Shown: positions 43,998 to 53,649, numbered from the stretch's first letter. The stretch: 64,000 nt of DNA from an uncultured Owenweeksia sp. (GCA_937146805.1 CAKZRR010000009.1:21884-85883); one strand, 5' to 3'. Notes: generated from the letters alone by a model not told the origin. Numbers and translations: made by a program.

Positions 43998-46900
43998 ATG
44001 AATAATATTAAAAGACTTTTGGTAGCCAATCGTGGCGAAATTGCTATTAGAGTATTTAGAGCTGCCTCTGAATTAAAAATTCAAACTATAGCGCTTTACA
44101 CTTACGAAGATCGCTACTCATTGCACCGCTACAAAGCAGACGAAGCCTATCAAATTGGCAATGAAGAAGAGCCACTAAAACCTTATTTAGATATTGAAGA
44201 GATTATAAAACTCGCCAAAAAGAAAAAGGTGGACGCTATTCATCCAGGCTATGGGTTTTTATCTGAAAACGTTGAGTTTGCCAAACGATGTGGCGAAGAA
44301 GGTATTTTGTTTGTTGGGCCAAAGCCCGAAGTAATGGAGCGTTTGGGCGATAAGATTAAAGCCAAAAAAGTGGCACAACTAGCTCAGGTTCCCATTATTG
44401 AAGGATCGAGTGATTTTAGCAATCCCGAACAGGCCTTAGAAGCCGCTAAAAAAATTGGATTCCCCGTAATTTTAAAAGCAGCCGCGGGCGGTGGCGGACG
44501 TGGCATGCGCGTAATTCACGACCCTGCAACCCTAAAACAATCGTACAGCGAAGCCAGTAACGAAGCCCTAAAAGCTTTTGGAGACGGCACGGTTTTCATC
44601 GAAAAATACGTGGAAGACCCAAAACATATCGAAGTACAACTATTGGGCGATAACCACGGAAATTTGGTACACCTCTACGAGCGCGATTGCTCGGTACAAA
44701 GGAGGTTTCAGAAGGTGGTTGAAGTAGCGCCTAGCACTGGATTAAAAGAAGAAACTAGAAATAAACTATACCAATATGCCGTGGCTATTGGTCAAGAGGT
44801 AAATTATGCCAACGCAGGTACGGTTGAATTTTTGGTAGATAAAAACGAGTCTATCTACTTTATAGAGGTAAACCCTCGAATACAGGTAGAGCACACCATT
44901 ACCGAAGAAATTACAGGAATTGACATTGTACGCTCGCAGTTGCACATTGCTGATGGTAAAAAACTGAGCGACCGCAGCATTTTTATTAAAAATCAGGAAG
45001 ATGTGAGCATTAATGGTTTTGCCATACAATGCCGTATTACTACGGAAGATCCGAAAGACGACTTTAAGCCAGATTATGGCACCATTATAGCTTACCGAAA
45101 TGCAGCAGGAATGGGCATTAGACTGGATGAAGGCAGCTCCTACCCTGGTGTTAAAATTTCTCCCTTTTTCGATTCCATGTTGGTAAAAGTATCTGCCTGG
45201 GGGCGAACCTTAAACGGTGCTTCAGAAAGGTTGGAACGTACGCTTAGAGAATTTAAAATTAGAGGCGTAAAAAACAATATTTCCTTTTTACGCAACGTAA
45301 TTGGCCACCCCGTTTTTAAGGAAGGTGAGCAACGCGTTAGCTTTATTCAAGATCACCCCGAGCTAATGGACTTTACCCCCAGCCAAGATAGAGGTACCCG
45401 TACCTTAAACTATTTGGCCGATGTAATTGTGAATGGTAATTCGGATGTGAAATTTATTGACCCTAGTAAAGAGTTTCGTTTTCCTAAGGTGCCTTTATAC
45501 GATAGGCACAGCGCCCATACCCCGGGCACCAAAAACCTGCTTACAGAACTTGGCCCTGGTGAATTCTCTAAGTGGATGCGGCAAGAAAACAGAGTATTAT
45601 ATACGGATACTACTTTTAGAGATGCGCATCAATCTTTGCTGGCTACAAGAGTACGAACCACAGATTTGATGACGGTAGCCGAGAGTTTTGCTAAAAATCA
45701 TCCCGAAATTTTTTCGATGGAAATATGGGGCGGAGCTACCTTTGATGTTTGCCTGCGCTTTTTAAAAGAAGACCCTTGGTTGCGCTTAAAGCTATTGCGC
45801 GAAGCCATGCCCAATGTGCTTACACAAATGCTTATACGCGCTTCAAATGCCGTTGGTTACAAAGCCTATCCTGATAATTTGGTGGAAAAATTCATTGAAA
45901 AATCATGGGAAACAGGAGTTGATATTTTTAGAGTTTTTGATTCCTTAAACTGGACAGAATCTTTAAAACACAGTACCAAGGCAGTTTTAGAACGTACCAA
46001 TGGCTTAGCTGAGGTATGCTTGTGCTATACTGGAGATATTAGTAACCCTGCCAAAACCAAATACAACCTTGACTATTACTTGGATTTGGCCCGCCAAATT
46101 GAAGACATGGGTGCTCACATTTTAGGCATAAAAGATATGGCCGGACTATTAAAACCCGAAGCCGCGCACACCTTGGTAACCGAGCTGCGCAAAGCAGTTG
46201 ATATTCCCATACACCTGCATACGCATGATACTGCCGGCATACAGGTAGCCACTTACCTAAATGCAGTAAATGCGGGCGTAGATGCAGTAGATGTTTCCTT
46301 GAGCTCTATGAGCGGGCTTACCTCACAGCCCAACTTTAACTCTTTTGTGGCGCTTATGGAAAACCATCCGCGTGAGCAAAAGTTAAATCTGAGCCGTCTC
46401 AATGAATTCTCCAATTATTGGGAAGACATCAGAGAGTGGTACTACCCCTTTGAATCAGAATTAAAAGCTGGAACTGCCCAAGTGTATAACCACGAAATAC
46501 CGGGCGGGCAGTACTCTAACTTACGCCCACAGGCGCGAGGTTTAGGTATAGAACATAAGTTTGAAGAGATTAAAACCAACTACCAAATTGCCAATGAAAT
46601 TATGGGCGACTTGGTAAAAGTTACCCCATCCAGCAAGGTGGTAGGCGACATGGCCATGTTTATGACCACCAATGGCTACACCAAAGAAGATATTATGAAG
46701 CGTGGCCAAGACATCTCTTTTCCGGACACGGTAATTGGATTTTTTAAAGGAGAGCTGGGCCAACCTTACGGTGGATTTCCGGAAGAATTGCGAAAAATTG
46801 TTTTGAAAAACGAAAAGGGATTTTCGGATAGACCCAATGCCCATTTAGAACCGGTAGATTTTGACAGCGAGTTTGAAGCCTTTAAAACGGAGTTTGGGCA

Positions 46901-47432
46901 AGAGCACAATTTTCTTGATTTTTTAAGCTTTAAACTATACCCTAAGGTGTTTAAAGATTACCATGAGTTTAGCATAAAAAATGGAGAGGTATGGCGTATT
47001 CCAACCTTAGCCTTTTTTTACGGGATGAAACAAAACCAAGAAATACTAGTAGAGCTAGATGCAGGCAAAACCATTTTGGTGCGCTTTTTAAATGTTAGTG
47101 CACCCGATGAAAATGGCATGCGCCAGGTATATTTTAAGCTAAACGGGCAAAACCGCTTTGTGGAGGTAAAAGACCACTCGCTAAACCTAGAAGTAACCAG
47201 CAACAAAAAAGCCGAAAACGAAGGCGATGTAGGCGCGCCATTGCAAGGCAAGCTGATAGAAATACTGGTAGAAAAAGGACAGCAAGTAGAAAAAAACGAC
47301 CCCTTATTTGTAATTGAAGCCATGAAAATGGAAAGCACCGTGGTGGCTCCTTTTAGCGGAGTAATAGACCACGTAGAGCTGGACGGCAACAAAATGGTAA
47401 AACAAGATGACTTGGTAGTAACCCTGGCCTAG
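43998..47432 (+). CDS. pyc: Pyruvate carboxylase
   Basis: A single-chain biotin enzyme making oxaloacetate from pyruvate and bicarbonate. I start at MNNIKRLLVANRGEIAIRVF (1,144 residues, normal). The frame extends 45 codons upstream without similarity. Domains in order: biotin carboxylase (KAAAGGGGRGMRVIHDP ATP-grasp loop, YFIEVNPRIQVEHTITEEIT), carboxyltransferase (LYTDTTFRDAHQSLLATRVR, HTHDTAGIQVATYLNAVNAG), a PC-assembly region, and a biotinyl carrier ending with the biotin lysine in VIEAMKMESTV. It feeds the TCA cycle. The gene overlaps the convergent bcp gene by 4 bases. Confidence 0.97.
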   Translation: MNNIKRLLVANRGEIAIRVFRAASELKIQTIALYTYEDRYSLHRYKADEAYQIGNEEEPLKPYLDIEEIIKLAKKKKVDAIHPGYGFLSENVEFAKRCGEEGILFVGPKPEVMERLGDKIKAKKVAQLAQVPIIEGSSDFSNPEQALEAAKKIGFPVILKAAAGGGGRGMRVIHDPATLKQSYSEASNEALKAFGDGTVFIEKYVEDPKHIEVQLLGDNHGNLVHLYERDCSVQRRFQKVVEVAPSTGLKEETRNKLYQYAVAIGQEVNYANAGTVEFLVDKNESIYFIEVNPRIQVEHTITEEITGIDIVRSQLHIADGKKLSDRSIFIKNQEDVSINGFAIQCRITTEDPKDDFKPDYGTIIAYRNAAGMGIRLDEGSSYPGVKISPFFDSMLVKVSAWGRTLNGASERLERTLREFKIRGVKNNISFLRNVIGHPVFKEGEQRVSFIQDHPELMDFTPSQDRGTRTLNYLADVIVNGNSDVKFIDPSKEFRFPKVPLYDRHSAHTPGTKNLLTELGPGEFSKWMRQENRVLYTDTTFRDAHQSLLATRVRTTDLMTVAESFAKNHPEIFSMEIWGGATFDVCLRFLKEDPWLRLKLLREAMPNVLTQMLIRASNAVGYKAYPDNLVEKFIEKSWETGVDIFRVFDSLNWTESLKHSTKAVLERTNGLAEVCLCYTGDISNPAKTKYNLDYYLDLARQIEDMGAHILGIKDMAGLLKPEAAHTLVTELRKAVDIPIHLHTHDTAGIQVATYLNAVNAGVDAVDVSLSSMSGLTSQPNFNSFVALMENHPREQKLNLSRLNEFSNYWEDIREWYYPFESELKAGTAQVYNHEIPGGQYSNLRPQARGLGIEHKFEEIKTNYQIANEIMGDLVKVTPSSKVVGDMAMFMTTNGYTKEDIMKRGQDISFPDTVIGFFKGELGQPYGGFPEELRKIVLKNEKGFSDRPNAHLEPVDFDSEFEAFKTEFGQEHNFLDFLSFKLYPKVFKDYHEFSIKNGEVWRIPTLAFFYGMKQNQEILVELDAGKTILVRFLNVSAPDENGMRQVYFKLNGQNRFVEVKDHSLNLEVTSNKKAENEGDVGAPLQGKLIEILVEKGQQVEKNDPLFVIEAMKMESTVVAPFSGVIDHVELDGNKMVKQDDLVVTLA

Positions 47433-47884
47433 CCTTGCAATATTTGATGGGTAGCCTGCTTATTATTTACTTTTTCAATAATACGCTCAATAGTACCCTT
47501 TTCATCTATTACAAAAGTGGTTCGCTTAATGCCATCAAAGGTGCGGCCCATAAACTTTTTTTCGCCCCACACACCGTAGGCCTCAATTACCTCTTTGTTG
47601 GTATCGGCTAGTAGGCTAAAGGGCAGTTCAAACTTGGCAATAAAGTTTTGGTGCTTGCGCATGGTGTCCATGCTTACGCCCAATACTTGGTATCCGGCTT
47701 TGCGTAGCTCACTAAAGTTATCTCTAAAGTTGCAAGCCTCGGTAGTGCAGCCGGGGGTATTGTCTTTAGGATAAAAATACAGTACCAATTTTTGGCCTTT
47801 AAAACTTTCCAGCGTTAGTATTTCGCCATTTTCATTGGCCATCGAAAATGCAGGAGCGGCATCACCTACTTGTAACTTTTGCAT
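47429..47884 (-). CDS. bcp: Thioredoxin-dependent thiol peroxidase (BCP/PrxQ)
   Basis: A 151-residue peroxiredoxin that reduces peroxides with thioredoxin. LVLYFYPKDNTPGCTTEACN contains the peroxidatic Cys46 and resolving Cys51, the typical alpha2-helix arrangement of PrxQ. FRDNFSELRKAGYQVLGVSM and GIKRTTFVIDEKGTIERI are also conserved. Length is normal. It is a single gene. Its upstream side opens into the accessory region that begins with the first 240-bp repeat. Confidence 0.95.
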   Translation of the reverse strand: MQKLQVGDAAPAFSMANENGEILTLESFKGQKLVLYFYPKDNTPGCTTEACNFRDNFSELRKAGYQVLGVSMDTMRKHQNFIAKFELPFSLLADTNKEVIEAYGVWGEKKFMGRTFDGIKRTTFVIDEKGTIERIIEKVNNKQATHQILQG

Positions 47885-48052
47885 GCGTTTTGTTTAAAAG
47901 CACAAAAGTAATTTTAACCAAGCAAAATATAAGCCTCCCCAAGTCAATCTTCTATCAGTTTATCAATTTAATGCATTGGCCAAGCGTATACGATGCAAAC
48001 CTATAGGCAGCCCAGCCCAATGGCAAAATTGAAAAACGGCCACCCACAACAA

Positions 48053-48287
48053 AAAAAGAACGAACTACATTACCAGTAGAAAATGCCTTAATTTTACGGA
48101 GGGAATTTTGCAAAGCGTGTAAACCAAAAAATGGCTCTTTGATTGATTTTAGGTCAGGCATTGCTTAGTAATACATCTCTACACAGAATCCAATGCTCTT
48201 TTAGATATAACATATCGATAACAAACAACTAAATGATGACTAACGAAAGCTGTATAAATGTAATACCCAGATATACTCATGTTAGGC
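48053..48287 (+). repeat. 240-bp repeat unit, copy 1
   Basis: It opens with a well conserved block to 48142 (AACGAACTACATTACC, AATGCCTTAATTTTACGGAG, GCAAAGCGTGTA, AAAAAATGGCTCTTTG). A poorly conserved middle follows. It ends with ACAAACAACTAAA and an attC-like hairpin. Copies 2 and 3 (49051-49291, 59611-59849) have the same order and nearly equal lengths: 235, 241 and 239 bases. Confidence 0.8.
48238..48287 (+). other. attC-like recombination site, left of LRR gene
   Basis: It runs from GACTAAC (R''-like) to GTTAGGC (R', fits GTTRRRY). CTAAC pairs with GTTAG, and an inner GTATA (48252-48256) pairs with TATAC (48272-48276). The following gene starts 23 bases after R', the spacing seen in the intact cassettes at 59.8-64 kb. 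The sequence is close to the site at 59800. Confidence 0.55.
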
Positions 48288-48303
48288 GCAATCCTATAAA
48301 AAA

Positions 48304-48882
48304 ATGACAATTTCAACAGTCTCTATATTAATCGCTTTAAACGCTCTTCTTGGTTCGACATATAATTTCGATTGTAATTCATTTAATCAAGAGGAATACG
48401 ACAAGATTTATCTTGTTTCTGGCATATCACGTCTTAACATTTCGGAGTGTTCTAAGGTAAAGAATTTACCTTCAAACATTGAACTAATGAAGATTGACTC
48501 GTTATCATTCTTCTGGAATGGAATTGGAAATGAGCAAATTGATTTCTCCCCAATTGGAAAGATTGAACAGTTGAAATTCTTGAATTTAGGACCTTACAGT
48601 TCAATTCAAGAACTCCCAGTTTCATTTAGAAATCTAAAGAATCTTAAATTTCTAAATGTTTCATTAACCGAATTAAGAAAACTCCCTGAATGGATCCATG
48701 AGCTTGAAAAAATGGAAGTACTCAACATTTCTATGACAAGCATAGATCAACTTCCCACGGAATCATTAGCCAAAATGAAGAACCTATATGAATTGAATTT
48801 AATGGACTGCGAGATTGAACTAACCAATGTTGAGCTTGAAGAATTAAGGAATTACTTGAGAGGAGTACTAATCAAATACTAA
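48304..48882 (+). CDS. Leucine-rich repeat protein, cassette-like
   Basis: A 192-residue protein with a weak hydrophobic N-terminus (TISTVSILIALNALLGSTYN). Several LRR units follow: IEQLKFLNLGPYSSIQELP, LKNLKFLNVSLTELRKLPEW, LEKMEVLNISMTSIDQLPTE, and MKNLYELNLMDCEIEL. LRRs of this length mediate protein binding. No partner is known. It starts 23 bases after an attC-like R' box and ends in another degenerate site, so it may be an old integron cassette. Copies of the 240-bp repeat lie on both sides. Confidence 0.7.
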   Translation: MTISTVSILIALNALLGSTYNFDCNSFNQEEYDKIYLVSGISRLNISECSKVKNLPSNIELMKIDSLSFFWNGIGNEQIDFSPIGKIEQLKFLNLGPYSSIQELPVSFRNLKNLKFLNVSLTELRKLPEWIHELEKMEVLNISMTSIDQLPTESLAKMKNLYELNLMDCEIELTNVELEELRNYLRGVLIKY

Positions 48883-48935
48883 CAGCCCTACAATCCTAGC
48901 CGTTGGACACCCCCTCTCAACGCAAAATGTTAGAC
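48877..48935 (+). other. Degenerate attC-like site after LRR gene
   Basis: CTAAC at 48879-48883 (overlapping the LRR stop) pairs with GTTAG in GTTAGAC (48929-48935, fits GTTRRRY). An internal CGTTG / CAACG pair (48901-48905, 48918-48922) could form the stem. Its R'' does not match the cassette's left end beyond five bases, so it is degraded or coincidental. Confidence 0.3.
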
Positions 48936-49050
48936 TTAAAACAAGTCGTTAAAGGGTTTTTCCTTTTTAGCGTTAAGGTTTTACAGGCAGAAACAGGGTT
49001 GACTAAATGATCTCAAAATGAGCGGGTGAAGAAATCAAAAACTGGAAACT

Positions 49051-49291
49051 CGCAAAAAAGAACGAATTACATTACCAATAAAAAATGCCTTAGCTTTACG
49101 GAGAGAGTTCTACAAAGCGTGTACATCAAAAAAATGGCTTTTTGACTAAAGCTGTTATACTCCGTTAGCAATATATTTTTATGCAAGACTGAATACTATC
49201 TATTAAACGTAACAATCTAGTCAACAAACTGCTAATCTAACACTGGCTAAAGCTATATCTAATACGATGTCTATATACGCTAACGTTGGCA
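49051..49291 (+). repeat. 240-bp repeat unit, copy 2
   Basis: It shares with copy 1 AACGAATTACATTACCAATA, AAAATGCCTTAGCTTTACGG, ACAAAGCGTGTAC and AAAAAAATGGCTTTTTGA. The end, from ATCTAAC through GGCTAAAGCTATATC and CTATATACGC to GTTGGCA, is an attC-like hairpin with a degraded R'. It fills most of the 493-base gap (48883-49375) before the serine hydrolase gene. Confidence 0.8.
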
Positions 49292-49375
49292 CCTATTTGA
49301 AAGTAGAAGAGAAAATATTCTATAACGATTACGAAGCCGTATCAATTTTCAACGGTTACAACGGAGAGTATCAAA

Positions 49376-50422
49376 ATGAAACTCTTAGAAAACACTATGA
49401 CAAGGAAATACACGAAACAAATAATCAGAATAACACTGCTGGCAGGAACCCTTGTTTCTATGTTCTTTGTACCCTGGCTTTTGGTTAAAGCATGGATACT
49501 TCCACTACCCAACACGGTTCAAGAGCAGTTAGATGAGGCGATTGCCCACGGATTTGACGGAATGATTGTTTATGTAGATCAAGCAGGTAGCGCGCCTCAG
49601 TATTTTGCTTCTGGCTGGCACAACCTAGAATCCGAGATACCCGCCAAACCGCAAGCCCTTTTTAAGATTGCCAGCATCAGCAAACTGTATGATGCTGTGG
49701 CGATTACCAAAATGGTGAGTAATGGGAAGCTTTCGTTGGATAAAACCATCGCTGATTATTTACCCGAGCTTAAAGGTAGTATTGAAAATGCTGAGGAAAT
49801 TACCCTACGGTTGATGATACAGCATAGAAGCGGAATCCCTAATTTTACGGATGCCCCCAATTTTTGGGCGATTCCCACTAAAACCTTTGAAGAGAGTGTT
49901 GCCTTGATTTCGGGCTTACCGGCCAACTTTAAACCGGACGAAGGTTATGAATACTGTAACACAAATTACTTGTTACTTAATAAAATAATGGATAATACCC
50001 TTGGCTACGGCAACTTTCAATTTATTAAAGAAGAAATCTTAACTCCCTTAAACCTTAACAACACCTTTGGCTCACTGAATGAGGTAAATACGAACCATGT
50101 AATGAGTGGCTACCATGTAGGCCACCCGCATGATTTAAAGGAAGAAGATCATGGCATGCTAGCCACAGCAGAAGACGTGGGTATATTTTTAAGAGCGCTA
50201 AACGATGGAACCCTGTTTGAGCCAGGCGAGCAGGAAATTTATTCTTCCATTTACGAATATGAGCATTCTGGTTGGGTTCCGGGATATCAAAGTTTTGCAA
50301 AATACCATAAGGATATTGATGCGGTTATTGTTGAGTTTTATAGCACCACGGATGCTAAGCTGTACAATTGGAACTTATCAGAAATCATCAATAATAGAAT
50401 TATTAAAATATTGAAAAAGTAA
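49376..50422 (+). CDS. Serine hydrolase, class C beta-lactamase-like
   Basis: A 348-residue protein, with an alternative ATG at 49397. A hydrophobic N-terminal segment (ITLLAGTLVSMFFVPWLLVK) anchors or exports it. The penicillin-binding fold has the nucleophile motif FKIASISKLYDAVAITKM (SxxK = SISK), the YxN counterpart in GYEYCNTNYLLLNKIM, and HSGWVPGYQS in place of KTG. Such proteins are D-amino-acid peptidases or esterases rather than antibiotic-resistance enzymes in most cases. Substrate is not predictable. It is the first gene of a run of single accessory genes. Confidence 0.88.
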   Translation: MKLLENTMTRKYTKQIIRITLLAGTLVSMFFVPWLLVKAWILPLPNTVQEQLDEAIAHGFDGMIVYVDQAGSAPQYFASGWHNLESEIPAKPQALFKIASISKLYDAVAITKMVSNGKLSLDKTIADYLPELKGSIENAEEITLRLMIQHRSGIPNFTDAPNFWAIPTKTFEESVALISGLPANFKPDEGYEYCNTNYLLLNKIMDNTLGYGNFQFIKEEILTPLNLNNTFGSLNEVNTNHVMSGYHVGHPHDLKEEDHGMLATAEDVGIFLRALNDGTLFEPGEQEIYSSIYEYEHSGWVPGYQSFAKYHKDIDAVIVEFYSTTDAKLYNWNLSEIINNRIIKILKK

Positions 50423-50586
50423 AAGCAGCAAACAAAGTTTACAGTTTTCTCTAGCCCTGTCATCATAGTCTAATGATTAATCCTAATTTCGAAAAACAGA
50501 CAGTCTTCAAACGACTGCTATTCACAGCTAATAGCATATTAATTTCCTTTACCCTTCTACTTTATAAACCATTACTCTAATCTACT

Positions 50587-51264
50587 ATGTCCGAAAAATT
50601 CAACCTTGCTACTCTTTCAAAAGAAGAACTTGCCAAGCAACTAAGAAAACCCAGCGGAGCGGGCGGAAAAGAGGTTGGTGAGCAAATGAATATTGGCAAT
50701 AAAACTATTTGCCTAAACTCATACAAGGTGCTCAACCCAAAACCCCATAGTTTGGTTTTAGAAATAGGCATGGGGAATGGCTACTTTATCAAAGATTTAC
50801 TGGCTATTGAGGCTACCTTAAACTATATCGGTCTTGATTTTTCACAAACAATGATTGATGAAGCTACACGGTTAAACCAAGAATATATCCATTTAGAAAA
50901 AGTCTCTTTTGTAAACGGCTCTATTGAAAATTTACCCTTTGATAACAATAGTATTGAATATATAACCACTACCAATACGGTATATTTTTGGCCTAACTTA
51001 CCCGAAAATTTAAAAGAACTATACCGAGTATTAAAACCCAATGGCAAAGTATTAATTGCCTACAGACCTAAAGAGGTAATGGATAAAATAGAACTATCGA
51101 AATATGGGTTTACCAAATACACAAAGCAGGAAATTGAACAATCGCTGTGCCTCGGAGGGTTTCAAGAAATAGAAACAGAGACAATTTTAGAGCCTACGCA
51201 AGAGCTCAATGGAAAATCATTGAAAATGCAGGGAGTATATAGTATTGGAATAAAAAAATCATAA
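50587..51264 (+). CDS. Class I SAM-dependent methyltransferase
   Basis: A 225-residue methyltransferase with motif I LVLEIGMGNGYFIKDLL, motif II LDFSQTMIDEATRLNQ, SFVNGSIENLPFDNNSIEYI, and the small-molecule type LKELYRVLKPNGKVLIAYRP. It is of the ubiquinone/menaquinone-methyltransferase-like (Methyltransf_11) type. Substrate unknown. The next gene starts 1 base after its stop and encodes a VOC protein, so the two are probably an operon. Confidence 0.85.
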   Translation: MSEKFNLATLSKEELAKQLRKPSGAGGKEVGEQMNIGNKTICLNSYKVLNPKPHSLVLEIGMGNGYFIKDLLAIEATLNYIGLDFSQTMIDEATRLNQEYIHLEKVSFVNGSIENLPFDNNSIEYITTTNTVYFWPNLPENLKELYRVLKPNGKVLIAYRPKEVMDKIELSKYGFTKYTKQEIEQSLCLGGFQEIETETILEPTQELNGKSLKMQGVYSIGIKKS

Positions 51265-51265
51265 A

Positions 51266-51619
51266 ATGGACAATCACATAAACTACGTTGAATTTAAAAC
51301 ACCCAACTTGGCTAAAGTTAAATCCTTTTACCAAACCGTTTTTAACTGGGAATTTACCGATTACGGCCCCACCTATATCGCCTTCTCAAATAGTGGACTA
51401 GAAGGCGGTTTTGAAAAAACGGATGAACCGATTGTGAATGGTGCGTTGGTGGTACTGTATCATAGCAACCTCAAAACAGCAAAAGAAGCGGTGATAAATG
51501 CGCGGGGAAAAATTTCAGAAGACATCTTTTCATTTCCCGGTGGACGTAGATTTCACTTTATAGACCCAGCCGGAAATGAGTTGGCAGTGTGGAACGACAA
51601 ATCAATTGCCGAAAATTAG
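51266..51619 (+). CDS. VOC family (glyoxalase-like) protein
   Basis: A 117-residue vicinal-oxygen-chelate protein. INYVEFKTPNLAKVKSFYQT, FNWEFTDYGPTYIAFSNSGL, and SFPGGRRFHFIDPAGNELAV are the usual blocks, and the last contains the metal-binding region. Members include glyoxalases, dioxygenases and small resistance proteins. The function here is open. It is coupled to the methyltransferase. Confidence 0.85.
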   Translation: MDNHINYVEFKTPNLAKVKSFYQTVFNWEFTDYGPTYIAFSNSGLEGGFEKTDEPIVNGALVVLYHSNLKTAKEAVINARGKISEDIFSFPGGRRFHFIDPAGNELAVWNDKSIAEN

Positions 51620-51722
51620 AAGAGCTTGTTACTCCGTACTAATTAGGGCAAATTGATCGAACTCAGCTATTTATTTAGTTGACTAAGCTTAAATCGAAAG
51701 AAACTCATATTAACAAACGAAC

Positions 51723-52094
51723 ATGAGCAAACAATTTAGCCGAGAGAAAGCAGCCAGTGATATAGAAATGAAAGCCTACTCCATTGGTATAAAGCTGAAA
51801 AATTCAGGACTGAATGAAAATGCTATTTATGCCAAACTAGAAAAGCAAGGAATTCCTGTAGACTTAGCGTTAGAGGTAGCCCAAAATATTACTCTAGAGA
51901 GTAGGAAAAAATTCAAAAAGGAAGAAAAACACTTTTGGAGTCTGGCCATTTTACAAATAGGCTTAGGAGCATTGGTTGCACTGATTTTAGCCATATTACT
52001 TCCTGAAAAGAAAGATTTACCCATAAACTTTATCGTAATGGGCATTCTACTCGCCTTAAATTGGTGGCGTAAAATGAACTCGCTAAAGCCTTAA
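51723..52094 (+). CDS. Small membrane protein of unknown function
   Basis: A 123-residue protein. The N-terminal half is helical and charged (REKAASDIEMKAYSIGIKLK, LNENAIYAKLEKQGIPVDLA), resembling a RecX- or SHOCT-like helical hairpin. Two hydrophobic segments follow (LAILQIGLGALVALILAILL, FIVMGILLALNWW). No family is recognised. It converges with the TerB-like gene 5 bases away. Confidence 0.5.
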   Translation: MSKQFSREKAASDIEMKAYSIGIKLKNSGLNENAIYAKLEKQGIPVDLALEVAQNITLESRKKFKKEEKHFWSLAILQIGLGALVALILAILLPEKKDLPINFIVMGILLALNWWRKMNSLKP

Positions 52095-52099
52095 CTCCC

Positions 52100-52501
52100 C
52101 TACCTCCCTTCAAACTTGGCTTTCAAATTTTCCAAGTCGATGCGCACCGTAGGGTTTTTTTCAATTTCTGATAAAAGCGTATCTACTTTACTGGGGTCTA
52201 ACCCCATTTTATAAGCCAGTTCTCGGCATTTTTCCAGTTCGGCTGGAGCGATATCGGTATCTACAAACATCATACTCAATAATCGGTGAAACTGTGTTAA
52301 ACGTTGATCGGGTGAAATACGATCAAAAGCAGACACTTTTTTATCCATCAACTTTTTCAAATCTGCTTGATGTACTCCTAGCTTTTGAGCCACCCAAACC
52401 AAATACGTCATCTCCGAAAACTGCACTATTCCATCACTTTTGGCCAAGTCCATTAAATCGGTCAATAGTATCGTTTTTTCAGATTCGCTTAGGTAACTCA
52501 T
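52100..52501 (-). CDS. TerB-like protein
   Basis: A 133-residue all-helical protein. TILLTDLMDLAKSDGIVQFS and a second LSMMFVDTDIAPAELEKCRE segment have the acidic D-G-x-x-x-x-E and D-x-x-I-x-x-x-E pattern of TerB-type domains, which bind divalent metal. TerB proteins work in membrane-linked stress systems, but other ter genes are absent here, so tellurite resistance should not be inferred. Confidence 0.65.
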   Translation of the reverse strand: MSYLSESEKTILLTDLMDLAKSDGIVQFSEMTYLVWVAQKLGVHQADLKKLMDKKVSAFDRISPDQRLTQFHRLLSMMFVDTDIAPAELEKCRELAYKMGLDPSKVDTLLSEIEKNPTVRIDLENLKAKFEGR

Positions 52502-52659
52502 AAGTGTAGGGCTATTTATATTTGAGCCTCCAAGATAATTGGAATTGGGAGTTAAACTACATCGGTGTTTGACATTTCTTCCAGTTTCTATTTTGTACTA
52601 AGCCAAACAAATAATCCCAAAATGGATAAGCTCCTCTCCTCCTTAGCTATCTTTGGCTC

Positions 52660-53649
52660 ATGAATGATTCCTTGGAACCTTTCGTTCCTGAAATTTTGGA
52701 AAAATTAGGCGCTGAAGCCATTTTAGAAAGCCACAAAATACAAAGCCTGTGGAGCAACTATGGTGGTATTTATAGATTAACCTTTAAAGGCGCCAAAGTT
52801 CCATCAGTGGTGGTAAAATGTATTCTACTTCAAGAAAACATGCATCACCCTAGAGGCTGGTCGGGCAATCAATCCCATCAGCGTAAGCTAAAATCCTATT
52901 TTATTGAAAATTATTGGTATGTAAATTATGTTTCGTCTCTACCACAATCGGTTAAAGTGCCCCAACTACTTTACAGCAAACAACAGGGAAATGTGCAGGT
53001 GTTGATGTTAGAGGATTTGTCTATTTTTTACCCGCACTTAAAACAAACCTGCACGTACAACGAAGCAAAGGCGGTGGTAAAATGGCTGGCAGCCTTTCAT
53101 GCTCATTCCCTAAACACGTCTACCGTAGGGCTATGGCAAACTGGTAGTTACTGGCATTTGGGGACACGCCCCGATGAATGGAGTGCCATGGAAGAATCTC
53201 CGCTTAAGCGAAAAGCTAAAGAATTAGATAGGATGCTTAGCAGCTCAAAATTTCAAACCATTATTCATGGAGATGCCAAAGTGGCCAACTTTTGTTTTGG
53301 CGATGATGATGAAGTTGCGGCAGTAGATTTTCAGTATGTAGGTGCAGGTATTGGTGTAAAGGATGTGGCTTATTTTATAGGCAGTTGTTTTAACGGGGAT
53401 GCGTGTACACTTTACGAAAGCTCCTTGCTAGATTATTATTTTGAGCAACTCATACACTTTGCAAAACAACTGAACCCCCTAGAACGAACAGCATTGGAAA
53501 AAGAATGGCGAGATTTATACCCAGTTGCTTGGGCAGATTTTAATCGGTTTTTATTGGGATGGATGCCGAATCACCAAAAGCTACACCATCACGCACTATC
53601 GAAAAATGAAGAGGCGCTTAAGTTTTTAGAGAGCCGCAAGGTTAACTAA
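52660..53649 (+). CDS. CHK/ecdysteroid-kinase-like small-molecule kinase
   Basis: A 329-residue protein with an aminoglycoside-phosphotransferase-like fold. [11 protein letters not shown] holds the ATP lysine, [14 protein letters not shown] the hinge, [16 protein letters not shown] the catalytic HGDxxxxN, and [12 protein letters not shown] the metal-binding Asp. The HGD-x-KVANF and [10 protein letters not shown] blocks point to the CHK/EcKinase branch, better known from animals but also found in bacteria. Substrate unknown. Confidence 0.75.
   Translation: MNDSLEPFVPEILEKLGAEAILESHKIQSLWSNYGGIYRLTFKGAKVPSVVVKCILLQENMHHPRGWSGNQSHQRKLKSYFIENYWYVNYVSSLPQSVKVPQLLYSKQQGNVQVLMLEDLSIFYPHLKQTCTYNEAKAVVKWLAAFHAHSLNTSTVGLWQTGSYWHLGTRPDEWSAMEESPLKRKAKELDRMLSSSKFQTIIHGDAKVANFCFGDDDEVAAVDFQYVGAGIGVKDVAYFIGSCFNGDACTLYESSLLDYYFEQLIHFAKQLNPLERTALEKEWRDLYPVAWADFNRFLLGWMPNHQKLHHHALSKNEEALKFLESRKVN

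Larger units (their letters stand above)
47885..48303. other. Intergenic region with first repeat copy
   Basis: A 419-base gap. A possible bcp -7 element (TACTTTTG on the minus strand, 47903-47910) lies at the left. The repeat unit 48053-48287 fills the right half. A minus-strand frame at 47955-48161 runs through the repeat but has no codon signal. Confidence 0.6.

Noticed and set aside
47955..48161. Minus-strand 68-codon frame in the gap after bcp
   Set aside because: It lies across the first 240-bp repeat, its counterparts in copies 2 and 3 contain stops, and no domain is seen.
49267..49488. 73-codon plus-strand frame before the serine hydrolase
   Set aside because: It begins inside the attC-like hairpin, overlaps the hydrolase start in another frame, and has low-complexity composition at the end.
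49376..50422. Antibiotic-resistance beta-lactamase
   Set aside because: The motifs fit the broad serine-hydrolase family. HSG in place of KTG and the membrane anchor do not indicate a resistance enzyme.
52100..52501. Tellurite resistance
   Set aside because: Only a lone TerB-like gene is present. No other ter genes occur nearby.
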